NCBI RefSeq assembly: GCF_028553745.1 | Contig: NZ_CP067130.1 | Coordinates: 1-64,000 of the forward strand | Direction of reading: 5' to 3' | Length of the DNA stretch: 64,000 nt | From: Paracoccus seriniphilus | GTDB lineage: Bacteria; Pseudomonadota; Alphaproteobacteria; Rhodobacterales; Rhodobacteraceae | Shown here: positions 37,632 to 46,586 of the stretch, piece after piece | Position numbering within the stretch: position 1 is the first letter of the stretch | Layout: each line of letters starts with the position of its first letter | The notes under the pieces: generated by a model | Databases searched by the model: none | Told to the model about the DNA's origin: nothing | The model's input: only the letters and a program-made list of their open reading frames with translations | Translations under genes and position numbers: made by a program

Positions 37632-38684
37632 TTACCTGGAGATCATCTCGAGATAGGCATCGGTCAGCCAGTCTCTCTCACGCAGGTGAATATGCGTCTG
37701 CATGCGGATCGGGGTGCCCGTGCTTGCGACGGCTGCGAATTCCTCATCCGACAGATCCATCGTCTCGCGTCGTGCGACCGGGGCAATGCCCAGATTGCGC
37801 GCCAGTTCGGCCTGCACGTCGGGACGTATCATATAGTTGATGAACTGTTCGGCGGCCCCGACATGTTCGGAATCCCGCGGGACGATCCAATAGGCTTCGC
37901 CCAGAATGCCGCCTTCCTTGGGAAAGGTCGAAGCGACGGGCAGACCGTCCTTGGCCGACAGCGTGGTCACGTCATGGTAGTAAAGCCCGCCGGTCAGCTC
38001 ACCGGCCTCAAGTCCTTGCTGGAACTGGCCTTCATCGCGATACCACAGCTGCACCTGAGGTTTCAGTTCGGCGATCTTCGCGATGATCTGCTCAAGCCCC
38101 TCCCGGGTCTCCATGATGTCGTAACCGCCAAAGAAGGTCAGGGCGGTGGCCTCCATCAGGCCGGAATTCGAATTCGAGGTGATACCCAGCTTGCCATCCC
38201 AGTCGCGGTTCCACAGATCGGCCCAGCTTGTCGGTGCCTCGGGAAAAGCATCGGTATTAGTGACAAATGTCGTGTACCAGGTCAGCGCACCGATGCCATA
38301 CAAGCCGCCTTCGTCACCGGACATGGCAAAGCCGTCGATCAATGTCGCGGTATTGGGGATATTGGCACCGTCCAGCTCAGCCCAAAGACCGATATCCTTG
38401 CCACGGATCAGAACTTCCTCTGCCACAAGAGAGACATCGGCAGGTGCGGTCTTGGCCCTTGCGGCATTGGTCAACTGGGTCAGCCATGCCTGATCGGCTG
38501 GTTGCGCGATCGAACGGACCGTGATGCCGCTTTCCTCGGTAAAGCCCGGATAAATCACCTCCCGCAGCGTTTCCTCGAAAAAACCACCCCATGCGCTGAC
38601 GGTGATTTCCTCGGCGCAGGCGGCATGGCCGGTACCCAGAACAAGCGCTGTCGTCAGCGCGATATGTATAATTGAATTAGGCAT
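37632..38684 (-). CDS. Spermidine/putrescine-type ABC substrate-binding protein (PotD-like)
   Basis: This 350-residue periplasmic receptor has a signal peptide (MPNSIIHIALTTALVLGTGH, cleavage near ACA-EE) followed by ITVSAWGGFFEETLREVIYP, the usual N-terminus of PotD-like proteins. AEQFINYMIRPDVQAELARN near 285 is also family-typical. It is the first gene of the operon ending in DUF917 and is divergent from a LysR gene. The ligand cannot be read from sequence. Confidence 0.92.
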   Translation of the reverse strand: MPNSIIHIALTTALVLGTGHAACAEEITVSAWGGFFEETLREVIYPGFTEESGITVRSIAQPADQAWLTQLTNAARAKTAPADVSLVAEEVLIRGKDIGLWAELDGANIPNTATLIDGFAMSGDEGGLYGIGALTWYTTFVTNTDAFPEAPTSWADLWNRDWDGKLGITSNSNSGLMEATALTFFGGYDIMETREGLEQIIAKIAELKPQVQLWYRDEGQFQQGLEAGELTGGLYYHDVTTLSAKDGLPVASTFPKEGGILGEAYWIVPRDSEHVGAAEQFINYMIRPDVQAELARNLGIAPVARRETMDLSDEEFAAVASTGTPIRMQTHIHLRERDWLTDAYLEMISR

Positions 38685-38883
38685 TCGTTCCCCGCGAATA
38701 TGGTTTCGGATCTCTCAGAACCGGTCGGGGAAGTCGAAAAATGCATGCTTGATCTGGCAGGGAAGCTAGACAGAGCCTGCGACAAAGACAACCCCTTTGC
38801 GCGTTTTCTTCGTTTCCAGTTCAGGAATTTCATGTAAAAATGATATTTATCAGGATGATAGCGGCGATGGAAGGGGAGTCCCC
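38685..38883. promoter_or_regulatory. Divergent promoter region between PotD-like gene and LysR gene
   Basis: The gap contains the palindrome TGATATTTATCA (38841-38852) in an A/T-rich stretch 31 bases before the LysR start. GGAAGGGGAGTCCCC precedes the LysR ATG. LysR autoregulation and control of the importer operon from this site is likely but unproven. Confidence 0.5.
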
Positions 38884-39798
38884 ATGAAGCTTTCGGATAT
38901 TGATCTGCGACTTTTACGGGTCTTCAAGGCCGTTGCCGAATCCGGCGGTTTTGTCAAAGCGCAGGCCGTTTTGGGGATCAGCCAGCCGGCGATCAGCTCC
39001 CATATCGCCAATCTGGAACGGCGGCTGAATGTGCGGCTGTGCCATCGCGGACCAAAGGGGTTTTCGCTGACATTTCAAGGACAGCAGGTGCTGGATGAAA
39101 CCAATCGGATGCTCGATCACCTCGATTCTTTTGCCGACCGGTTGAATGAAATCGGCGGCAAGACCCAGCGATTGATCCGCATCGGGGTTGTGGACAGTCT
39201 GGTAACGGATCCCGCGAATCCGCTGGCCGCTGCGGTCAGGCGCGTCTGCGCCCGAGGCAAGACGACCGTGAGGATCGGCGTCTACGATTATCTTGATTGC
39301 TTGACGGAGCTGCGGGCGGGTCGGCTCGATATGGCAATTGTCGGGGTTGGAACAGATGGAAGATTTCCCGAAGATATTGAAATGAAATATATTTACGATG
39401 AATTCAGCGGCTTGTTCTGCACCCCCGACCACCCTTGTGGCAACGAAAGCGATCCAGAGAAGCTGACCGATCTGCTGATGAAGGCCGAGATTTCAGCCCA
39501 TAGCTTTATCACCAACCCGATGGGTGGCGGGCTGGACATGCAGCTGCTGGACGAAGCCGCCGATATTTCGCAGGGAAATGTCGAATCGACTGTCTATCTG
39601 ACGCTTGCCGGAACACATGTCGGCCTGATTCCAAAACACTATGTAAATCAATGGGTTGATTCGGGAGATCTGGTTGCCGTCGCCCCCAGTACCTATCAAG
39701 TTGTATCGCGCTTCAATGCCGTGCGCATGAAATCGGCGGCTCTCAGTGACAGCGCCCAACAGTTGTGGGACGAACTTGGGCACGGCACTCCCGCGTGA
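38884..39798 (+). CDS. LysR-family transcriptional regulator
   Basis: The start MKLSDIDLRLLRVFKAVAES at 38884 is preferred to an in-frame start at 38797 because of the GGAAGGGGAG site and because LysR proteins begin at this point. Length is 304 residues. Helix-turn-helix at about 15-65: GGFVKAQAVLGISQPAISSH. The effector domain starts near 90. It is divergent from the Pot-type importer/DUF917 operon, which is its likely target. About 220 bases of apparently empty DNA follow before the next IS (to 40018). Confidence 0.92.
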   Translation: MKLSDIDLRLLRVFKAVAESGGFVKAQAVLGISQPAISSHIANLERRLNVRLCHRGPKGFSLTFQGQQVLDETNRMLDHLDSFADRLNEIGGKTQRLIRIGVVDSLVTDPANPLAAAVRRVCARGKTTVRIGVYDYLDCLTELRAGRLDMAIVGVGTDGRFPEDIEMKYIYDEFSGLFCTPDHPCGNESDPEKLTDLLMKAEISAHSFITNPMGGGLDMQLLDEAADISQGNVESTVYLTLAGTHVGLIPKHYVNQWVDSGDLVAVAPSTYQVVSRFNAVRMKSAALSDSAQQLWDELGHGTPA

Positions 39799-40018
39799 CG
39801 CGTACAGCATATGGCCGCTCTTATGCAAACATCAGAACTTCAAAATATGCATACCTGAATATCCGCCGTAGCTTGGTCCTGCTTTGATCGGCTTCGGGGA
39901 AACTCGGAAAAATGCATGATTTACCTAGTGCGGAATCCATTGATTTTCAATGGGTTTCGATGACATGATCGGCTCCCTCTTCATGGAGATGTGGGGATTA
40001 ACTTCTGGCGACTTGCCG

Positions 40019-40834
40019 GGTTCTGTCGCAAACTTTGCCGAGTGTCGGCATAGCCTGATCTGCGGACAGAGTTATGCTACTAGCTCCGCGAAGGTCTGGA
40101 ATGCGGTTGCGCCGTTGGTCGCGATTTGACCTTTGCGGATCATATGGGCGGTCTTGATGTCTGCGATGGTGGCGGCCGCCGAGTGAAAAGCCTTGAAGCC
40201 CATCATCGGGCCGGTGATCCGCTTGATGAAGCGGTGGTCTTGTTCCAGTATGTTGTCGAGATATTTGACCTGCCGCACCTCGATGGTGCGCCCGTTGTCG
40301 GTGAATTTCAGAATTACATTCACCGCCTGTAGGCCGGCCAGGTTGGCACCGCTCTTATCGATCACAATCCGGTCGGGCACGCCGTTGGTGCCGATCGCTC
40401 GCTTGAAGAAGCGCCGGGCAGCGGACAGATCCCGGCGTTCGGAAAGCAGGAAATCAAGGGTTTGTCCGTCGCGATCCACGGCCCGGTAAAGACAGGTCCA
40501 GCGGCCCTTCACCTTGATGTACATCTCGTCCATCCGCCAAGATGGGGCGGTCGGCCGCTTCCTCGCTTGCGCCAGGGATGCGATCAGCGGCGCAAACTTT
40601 ACCACCCATCGGTTCAGCGTGGCATGGTCGACCTTCACCCCGCGCTCTGCCATGATCTCCTCCAAGTCACGGTAAGAGACGGCGTCGCGGAGGTAGAAGA
40701 AAACCGCGTGCAGGATCACGGACTACGGATAATGCACGCCCTTGAACTCAGCCACGTCAACCGCCTTTCGCCAACTCCCTGACAACGCTGACATATCACG
40801 CGCGCGCAGAAAGTCGAAAGTTTGCGACAGTACC
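40019..40834 (-). mobile_element. IS6-family element (type B), copy 2
   Basis: Termini GGTTCTGTCGCAAACTTT (40019-40036) and the reverse complement of GGTACTGTCGCAAACTTT (40817-40834) are inverted repeats with one mismatch. The 816-base element is the same type as that at 24182, in opposite orientation. No 8-bp direct repeat flanks it. Confidence 0.88.
40072..40794 (-). pseudogene. IS6-family transposase (type B), nonsense mutation near the N-terminus
   Basis: From the ATG at 40794 the frame reads MSALSGSWRKAVDVAEFKGV HYP and then TAG, where copy 1 has AAG (HYPKSVILHA). From the next ATG (40719) 215 residues are open with the whole DDE core: WRMDEMYIKVKGRW, DRIVIDKSGANLAG, LEQDHRFIKRITGPMMGF. 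Translation from 40719 could make a slightly short protein, so activity is not excluded. The frame ends in TFAELVA. Confidence 0.75.
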
Positions 40835-40930
40835 ACATGACATCCGCAGAATTTCGCGAGCTCCGCGCTGCCGCCTTGGATAAATGGCGTTATCTCGAGT
40901 TGTTGTAAGTGTCTCATCGCATTGGCCTAC

Positions 40931-41947
40931 TCAACACGAAATGTCCGCAGCGAGTTGGGCGATGTGCATAGCAAGTTTGGGTCCCTCTAAATATGGAACC
41001 GTTGAAGCCGACCGCTGCCTCGCCTGGCTCGGGGTCATGCCGAAATGGCTACGAAACGCCCGAAGAAACTGGTTGCTGCTGGAAAAGCCGTAATCATAAG
41101 CAATGGCGGTTATCGAAAGCTTGTGATGCCGACACAGGTCGTGAAGGGCATGTTTCAGCCGTTCTTCGCGAACAACACGTCCGACTCCACCACGGCCCGG
41201 AAACATGCGGTAGATCTGGCTGCGAGACATGCAGAAGTGATCAGCCAGCATGTTCGGCCCCAGGTCGGGATCCCGCAGGTTGTGGCGAATGAAATTCAGG
41301 ATTTCGCGGCGCAGACCCGCATGTCCCGCACCGTTTCTGTCTTCGTTATCCAATGGCTGCTTTGCGACATTGGCGACCAGCATATTCATCATCGTGTCGT
41401 CGAGAGCGATGGCGTCCTGCTCCGGCAGGTCCGGCATGATGTCGAAAAGCCCGTGCAGAACGCTCGTGACAAGGCGCGTACCGGGCTCTCCCGCGCGCAG
41501 AACCCGGCCGTGGATCGAGCGCCCACCTGTTGCCGCGTCCATCCGCTCGCGTGGCATGTAAACCATCAGGCTGGTGCCCGCCGTATGCCGGCTGCGATGC
41601 GGCCGCGCAAAGTCAAAGACCCCGATATCGCCAGGGGCAAGATGCATATCGGTTCCATCGCAATCACTGACAAGACTGCCTTCGAGGAAAAGCTCCAGTT
41701 GATAGCCGTCCATCCCTCCTTGGGCGATGCGCAGAGAATCGCGCAGGTTCACGCGCGCGTCGAACCATCGCTTTCCGATCATGAACGACCCCATCAGGCG
41801 CGAATCGAGCCGACCTTCAATCACCTGATCGTCGTTCAGCGGCGACACATCATAAAGTGGGGAGCTCAATGATCGCCAGAACTCGGTTCGATGGCATTTT
41901 TCCAGCATGCCTGCCGAAACGGAGATCATCCCGGATACAGGATTCAT
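40931..41947 (-). CDS. AraC-family transcriptional regulator
   Basis: This 338-residue regulator has an AraC-binding-like N-terminal domain (DFARPHRSRHTAGTSLMVYM near 110) and a C-terminal AraC double helix-turn-helix (about 235-330: LADHFCMSRSQIYRMF and ITAIAYDYGFSSSNQFLRAF). The second helix motif is the AraC signature. Several in-frame ATGs lie near the start; 41947 is the longest and none has a strong ribosome site. It stands alone between an IS6 element and the Hint-domain gene, so its target is unclear. Confidence 0.9.
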   Translation of the reverse strand: MNPVSGMISVSAGMLEKCHRTEFWRSLSSPLYDVSPLNDDQVIEGRLDSRLMGSFMIGKRWFDARVNLRDSLRIAQGGMDGYQLELFLEGSLVSDCDGTDMHLAPGDIGVFDFARPHRSRHTAGTSLMVYMPRERMDAATGGRSIHGRVLRAGEPGTRLVTSVLHGLFDIMPDLPEQDAIALDDTMMNMLVANVAKQPLDNEDRNGAGHAGLRREILNFIRHNLRDPDLGPNMLADHFCMSRSQIYRMFPGRGGVGRVVREERLKHALHDLCRHHKLSITAIAYDYGFSSSNQFLRAFRSHFGMTPSQARQRSASTVPYLEGPKLAMHIAQLAADISC

Positions 41948-42089
41948 CGGGGATTGCTCATGTAAAGTTTCTTTTGGTCAAGCAGTTGCTTTCTATCTTT
42001 TCAAGAAAACCAGCCGCAATTCACTGTAGTCAGCAGGCGCAAGACTGCCACTGAATGTTGTGTATTTGCAACATAAGTTAACCCGGCCG

Positions 42090-42130
42090 TTTTGGGACGC
42101 CAGGCCGAAACTTTTGGGATGCAGGGCCGA
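42090..42130. repeat. Two tandem 19-base repeats in the AraC/Hint gap
   Basis: TTTTGGGACGCCAGGCCGA (42090-42108) and TTTTGGGATGCAGGGCCGA (42112-42130) match at 16 of 19 bases with a 22-base period. Such spaced repeats resemble transposase-binding repeats at IS21-type ends or regulator sites. The 289-base gap (41948-42236) holds no gene. Confidence 0.45.
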
Positions 42131-42236
42131 GCATGAGTTTTCCCGACCCTGTAAGTGCGCGGCATGTGACGCAGTAGTTCATCTGTTCTCTGCGTTCTTC
42201 GGAAGCCTCACGTCACCTAGCCCAAAAGAGTAGATA

Positions 42237-43361
42237 ATGCCGACCATTGAACAAACCGTCTATGTTAGCAAAGAAATGCTGGGCTATATCGGCAATCAGC
42301 CCACCAATCCCCCGGGGATCAATCCCGGTGATGAGGGGTTCGGTCTGTACGCGCCAGATGTGACGGATCTGAATACATATCTGGGGACAGAAACCGAGTA
42401 TTACCGCCTGAACGGTTGGCAGCTGAACGGTGCAGATCAGTTTGCCAATGGTCAGTTCTGGTCCCTGGATGCCTATACCGGGGATGGAGATCCGCGTGAA
42501 GATGACGATCCGAGCCACTGGACCGAAATCTACGCCCAATTGACGCCCAAGAACGACCTGGTGAACGGCCTGGGTATCGGTGACAATTACATTGTTCTCG
42601 AGATTGGCGGTGAGCATATCATGCTGGATTTCGACGGAACGTTCAGTGATGTCCCGACCGATGTTGTCTATGAGCCCAACCGCGATCCCGGCGGCGAGGG
42701 GGCGCCGACTTTTGATGAGGGTGAAGATGCATTTGACGGTGCTGTCTGTTTTGCTGCGGGCACCCTGATTGAAACAGGCAACAGCCCCATGCGGGTCGAG
42801 GATCTGCGCGTCGGTCAGATTGTGCTGACGAAGGATCATGGCCCACAGCCGATCCGCTGGATCAGCAGCCAGACACTGAGCCCGGCCGTCCTTGCGCGCC
42901 ATGAAAACCTGCGCCCTGTCCGCATCAAGGCTGGCGCCTTGGGGGCGGGAACCCCATCTTCGGATCTGGTCGTTTCTCCACAGCACCGGATCCTTGTGCG
43001 GTCGAAAATCGCGAACAGAATGTTCGGCGCTTCAGAGATTCTGGTTGCCGCGAAACAGCTTCTGGAGCTGGACGGTGTCGAGATCGCTGCCGATCTGGAA
43101 GAAGTGCGGTATTTCCACATCCTCTTTGACCGGCATGAGATCGTGCTCTCCAACGGTGCGGAGAGTGAAGCCTTCTACACCGGGCCTCAGGCTCTGAAAT
43201 CGGTAGACGCGGCTGCACGGGCCGAGATTTTTAGAATCTTCCCGGAACTGAAAGATCGTGACTATCGACCTGAACCTGCACGAACTCTTGTCTCAGGTCG
43301 CGTGGCACGGAACATGGTGAAGCGGCACATCAAGAACGACATGGAACTGGTCGCAGCCTAA
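42237..43361 (+). CDS. Hint-domain protein
   Basis: This 374-residue protein has an acidic N-terminal domain (1-165, no recognised family, no signal peptide) and a Hint_2 domain (about 170-320). The conserved cysteine is in CFAAGTLIETG (C171), followed by VEDLRVGQIVLTKDHGPQPI, SPQHRILV (H250) and a closing YTGPQ. Hint domains cut and rearrange peptide bonds in inteins and hedgehog proteins; in alphaproteobacteria such proteins are common, with unclear roles. The first Hint residue is Cys, so thioester chemistry is possible. A decayed relative is at 3684-4640. A hairpin follows at 43386. Confidence 0.85.
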   Translation: MPTIEQTVYVSKEMLGYIGNQPTNPPGINPGDEGFGLYAPDVTDLNTYLGTETEYYRLNGWQLNGADQFANGQFWSLDAYTGDGDPREDDDPSHWTEIYAQLTPKNDLVNGLGIGDNYIVLEIGGEHIMLDFDGTFSDVPTDVVYEPNRDPGGEGAPTFDEGEDAFDGAVCFAAGTLIETGNSPMRVEDLRVGQIVLTKDHGPQPIRWISSQTLSPAVLARHENLRPVRIKAGALGAGTPSSDLVVSPQHRILVRSKIANRMFGASEILVAAKQLLELDGVEIAADLEEVRYFHILFDRHEIVLSNGAESEAFYTGPQALKSVDAAARAEIFRIFPELKDRDYRPEPARTLVSGRVARNMVKRHIKNDMELVAA

Positions 43362-43385
43362 CCGAGCAACCTGTCCGAAAATCGT

Positions 43386-43429
43386 CTGGCCTCGGTCGCA
43401 AACCTTAAAATAAAATTGACCGAGGCCAG
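43386..43429. terminator. 12-bp perfect inverted repeat after the Hint gene
   Basis: CTGGCCTCGGTC (43386-43397) pairs with GACCGAGGCCAG (43418-43429) around a 20-base A/T-rich loop. It could end transcription of the Hint gene, although no T-run follows, or mark the border of the IS6 fragment that begins at about 43440. Confidence 0.5.
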
Positions 43430-43439
43430 CCGAACGCTG

Positions 43440-43634
43440 GCGGATCGTTTTCGCGAATTCCTGCCTGAAATCTCTGGCCCATGCCCACACCGTCTGACGG
43501 GGCATGATGATGCGCTCGGCCAGCAGATCTTCGACCATGCGCAGGCTCAGGGGAAACCGGAAATACAGCCCGACGGCATGAGCAATCATGTCAGACGGGA
43601 AACGGTCGCGACGATGGAGGCGGGCATTGGTCAT
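43440..43634 (-). pseudogene. IS6-family transposase (type D), N-terminal fragment
   Basis: MTNARLHRRDRFPSDMIAHA (start 43634) continues VGLYFRFPLSLRMVEDLLAE and QTVWAWARDFRQEFAKTIRQ. This is the DNA-binding N-terminus of an IS6-family transposase. It ends near 43440 where the hairpin region starts, before any catalytic residue. The frame running on to 43293 is antisense to the Hint gene and is accidental. Bases 43660-43840 downstream hold no gene I recognise. Confidence 0.7.
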
Positions 43635-43843
43635 GCAACCGTGTCGGGATCGTCAAGCTATTGCTCTTTCCAGGGCGGCTGGGTCGCTCCGGGCGATGAT
43701 CAGTCAGATTTCCGCACCGCGCCTGAATGGCCACCGCGTTCGGGCGCTGGGACGACTGCGCGAACAGCATGACCGCGTGAAAGGCGGTAGCGCACAGCCA
43801 CCTTCGACGCCGGGCAACAAATTGACGATCCCGACCGAGGCGA

Positions 43844-44644
43844 TCAGCCCTTGCTCATGGCTGCGATGATTTGTCGGGCGCGAAGCCGGACGGGCTCGTC
43901 GATCATGGCCCCGTCAAGGGCGACCGCCCCGTCACCCGAGTCCAGCACCCGCCTTGCCCAGTCAACTGCCCAGGCCGATGGCGCGAAACACAGAAGTACC
44001 TCGGGCACCTGTCGGGGATGAATGCAGAGTTTGCCGGTCATGCCAAGCGCGCATGCATGTTCGGCATCAGTACGCGCTTCGGAGCAGTCGTCCAGCCGGG
44101 CTGTTACACCGTCAATCGGTCCGGCCCTGCCTGCCAGTCGAGACGCCAGAACCAGTTCACTTCGCGCTGGCAGCAGGATCTTGCGGCGATGTTCACAGCC
44201 CAGATCGGCACAGAAATCTATCGAACCAAAGACCAGGCGCTGCACCCCTGCATGTGCCGCGATATTTCTGGCTTGAGCAAGGCCGCGTGCGGTTTCGATC
44301 AGCGGAAAAAGTGGCATCTTTCGCGCGCCCGCCCGCGATAGCGTCGCGCCCACCATGGGGTCTTCGGCTTTTGGCAGGATGATTCCGGCGAACGGAAAGG
44401 TGCTGATGGCGGCCATATCGTCTTCATGCCATGGCGTGCCACAGGCATTGACCCTTACCAGCACCGGCTTTTGGGTGAAATCGCAACGCAATTGGGAACG
44501 GGCCTTGTCCTTCTGCTCGGGGCCGACTGCATCCTCCAGATCAAGGATCACGGCATCGGTCTGGCTTGCGGCAGCCTTGGCGAAGCGCTCGGGCCGGTTG
44601 GCTGGCACGAAGAGTGGCGCACGGATCAGGTCAAGAGCTACCAT
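43844..44644 (-). CDS. CitE-like CoA ester lyase (HpcH/HpaI family)
   Basis: The start MVALDLIRAPLFVPANRPER at 44644 overlaps the upstream gene's stop; the ATG at 44692 is less likely. Length is 266 residues. TDAVILDLEDAVGP, FAGIILPKAED, PLIETARGL and LVFGSIDFCADLG are the metal- and substrate-binding segments of CitE-type lyases, which split citramalyl-, malyl- or related CoA esters. It lies directly after a MaoC-type hydratase and a class III CoA-transferase, the three-enzyme set of itaconate degradation (Ict/Ich/Ccl). Citramalyl-CoA lyase is a reasonable guess. Confidence 0.82.
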   Translation of the reverse strand: MVALDLIRAPLFVPANRPERFAKAAASQTDAVILDLEDAVGPEQKDKARSQLRCDFTQKPVLVRVNACGTPWHEDDMAAISTFPFAGIILPKAEDPMVGATLSRAGARKMPLFPLIETARGLAQARNIAAHAGVQRLVFGSIDFCADLGCEHRRKILLPARSELVLASRLAGRAGPIDGVTARLDDCSEARTDAEHACALGMTGKLCIHPRQVPEVLLCFAPSAWAVDWARRVLDSGDGAVALDGAMIDEPVRLRARQIIAAMSKG

Positions 44645-45489
44645 TCCGCGCGCGCCTGCATGGCGATGGGACCGTCGGGGCTGGCTGTCCACAGATCCAG
44701 CCCGCCGTCGACCTTGTGCGCATTCATCAGCAATGCGCCGCCACCGAAAACCGGCGAATGGCTGCGGAACCGGAACCGGCGCAGCGCCGGACCCTGAAGG
44801 TCTTGTGCATATTGTGCCAGCAACATTGCCTGCAATGGTCCGTGGACCACCAGACCGGGATAGCCCTCTTCGCCGGTGGCATAGGGGACATCATAATGAA
44901 TACGGTGGCTGTTGAATGTCAGCGCGGAATAGCGGAACAAGCGCTCCGCCGACATGCTGATGCTGGATTGTTCGCTGCCTTCAGGAGCCGCCGGCAGCGA
45001 TGATGATGCGCCTGGGCGGGATGGTGAAATATCGCGATAGACGATGTCCTGGCGTTCACTTATCAGCTCGCGACCGGCGCTGCTGAAGCGATGGGTGATG
45101 GTAACGAAGCACAGTCTGCCCGAACGCCCATGCTTGAGCGTCACGTCATCAATAACAGAGTTCCGGGTGATGACGTCCCCGACTTTCGCGTCTGACTTGA
45201 ATGCCAGTTCGCCCCCTGCCCACATCCGCCGAGGCAGTGGGATCGGGGGCAGAAAACCGCCACGCGGTGGATGGCCGTCCGGGCCAAGCGCGGCGGTCGG
45301 GGCGGGGAACTGACAGAGGCAATGATGGACAAGCAGCGGTGCGATGGCACCGTTCTCTGTTGGCCCTTCACGGTCGAGGGTCGCGAGGAGCCGCTGGACA
45401 ATCATCGGGGTCAGCAACTCGGATTGCTGCTCTTCGCGCCCGATCCAGCTGCGCAGATGGTCGAGGTCGAGTTCAGGTGTCGTGACCAT
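44638..45489 (-). CDS. MaoC/HTD2-like acyl-CoA hydratase
   Basis: This 283-residue protein starts MVTTPELDLDHLRSWIGREE at 45489, just after the CoA-transferase stop. It has two hotdog halves: FLPPIPLPRRMWAGGELAFK near 80-100, and the C-terminal half with SALTFNSHRIHYDVPYA then YPGLVVHGPLQAMLLAQ near 190-225. This arrangement is that of mesaconyl-C4-CoA or itaconyl-CoA hydratases. It overlaps the CitE-like gene by 7 bases. It would hydrate the unsaturated CoA ester made by the CoA-transferase before the lyase cleaves it. Confidence 0.82.
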   Translation of the reverse strand: MVTTPELDLDHLRSWIGREEQQSELLTPMIVQRLLATLDREGPTENGAIAPLLVHHCLCQFPAPTAALGPDGHPPRGGFLPPIPLPRRMWAGGELAFKSDAKVGDVITRNSVIDDVTLKHGRSGRLCFVTITHRFSSAGRELISERQDIVYRDISPSRPGASSSLPAAPEGSEQSSISMSAERLFRYSALTFNSHRIHYDVPYATGEEGYPGLVVHGPLQAMLLAQYAQDLQGPALRRFRFRSHSPVFGGGALLMNAHKVDGGLDLWTASPDGPIAMQARAEW

Positions 45490-45491
45490 GG

Positions 45492-46586
45492 TCAGCACTC
45501 CAGCGGGTTCAGCGCGGGAACGGGCCCGTATTGGCGCAGCTCATCATCCCAGATCGGCGCAGGGGCCGGGTAGGAAACCGCTCCGTTCGGCGTTTCGACG
45601 GTGATGCGGCGCAGATGCGGGTGGGTGGCCAATCCCGCCATGTCATTGACAAGCGCCACGGCAACATCGGCGCGCAGCAGCGTCGCGACAGCTTCATCCC
45701 CGGTCATCCCTGCAAAGGCTGCGGCAACCAGTGCATCGGTTTCATCGCGATTGGCGACCCGTGTGACGTTGCTGCAAAAGCGCGGGTCATCGGCGAGATC
45801 GGCATTGCCAAGAAACACCGTGCAGAGTTTTCGCCACTCACGGTCGCTCTGCACCGACAGCAGCACCTGCGTCCCGTCGTCTGCGCTGAAAACGCCGTAG
45901 GGTGCGATCGAGGGATGCGCCAGCCCGGCGCGTCTGGGGCTTTTGCCGCCTTCGTGACAGAGGAGGGGAACGGTCAGCCAGTCGGCCATCACGTCGAACA
46001 TCGAGATCGAGATATTCGCCCCCGTGCCGGTCTTGCCACGGCGGATCAGCGCCTCGAGAATGGCCGATTGAGCGGTCGCGCCGGTGGCGATATCGACCAG
46101 TGAGATGCCCACCCGTGCAGGTTCGGATGGTCCGCCGGTAATCGAGCAGAGGCCCGATTCCGCCTGCACCAGAAGATCATAAGCCTTGCGGTCGGCCATT
46201 GGTCCGCCTTCACCATAGCCCGAGATCGAACAGGTGACCAATCTGGGAAAATCCTGCGCAAGGCGGTCGAAACCAAAGCCCAGTCGGGCCAATGCACCTC
46301 GTTTGAGATTCTGGATCAGCACGTCGGATGTTTCAAGCAATCGGGCAAGCTCTTCGCGTCCTGCCGATGAGGCCAGATTGACCGTACGCGATGTCTTGCC
46401 CCGGTTAAGCCAGACGAAATAGCTGGACTGACCATTCGCCACGTCATCATAGCCGCGCGCGAAATCGCCTTCGGGACGTTCGATCTTGATCACCTCAGCA
46501 CCGGCGTCAGCAAGACGCGAAGTGCAGAAGGGCGCCGCGACCGCCTGTTCGATGGCGACGACCCTGATACCTTCAAGTGGGCGCAT
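45492..46586 (-). CDS. CaiB/BaiF-family (class III) CoA-transferase
   Basis: This 364-residue protein shows the family III pattern: MRPLEGIRVVAIEQAVAAPF at the start, EVIKIERPEGDFAR near 31-44, LNRGKTSRTVNL, and the likely catalytic aspartate in KAYDLLVQAESGL (D137). It moves CoA from a donor such as succinyl-CoA to a carboxylic acid. It starts 1 base inside the acyl-CoA dehydrogenase stop region and is followed closely by the MaoC and CitE-like genes. In the itaconate pathway the same type of enzyme makes itaconyl-CoA; mesaconate or another acid is equally possible. Confidence 0.88.
   Translation of the reverse strand: MRPLEGIRVVAIEQAVAAPFCTSRLADAGAEVIKIERPEGDFARGYDDVANGQSSYFVWLNRGKTSRTVNLASSAGREELARLLETSDVLIQNLKRGALARLGFGFDRLAQDFPRLVTCSISGYGEGGPMADRKAYDLLVQAESGLCSITGGPSEPARVGISLVDIATGATAQSAILEALIRRGKTGTGANISISMFDVMADWLTVPLLCHEGGKSPRRAGLAHPSIAPYGVFSADDGTQVLLSVQSDREWRKLCTVFLGNADLADDPRFCSNVTRVANRDETDALVAAAFAGMTGDEAVATLLRADVAVALVNDMAGLATHPHLRRITVETPNGAVSYPAPAPIWDDELRQYGPVPALNPLEC

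Noticed and set aside
40840..40913. Short frame MTSAEFRELRAAALDKWRYL next to the IS6 element
   Set aside because: Only ~23 codons between the IS6 end and the AraC gene, without a ribosome site; possibly a gene tail but not supportable.
43660..43840. Possible gene fragment (HRVRALGRLREQHDRVKGGS-like frame)
   Set aside because: Too short and not recognisable; may be IS debris.
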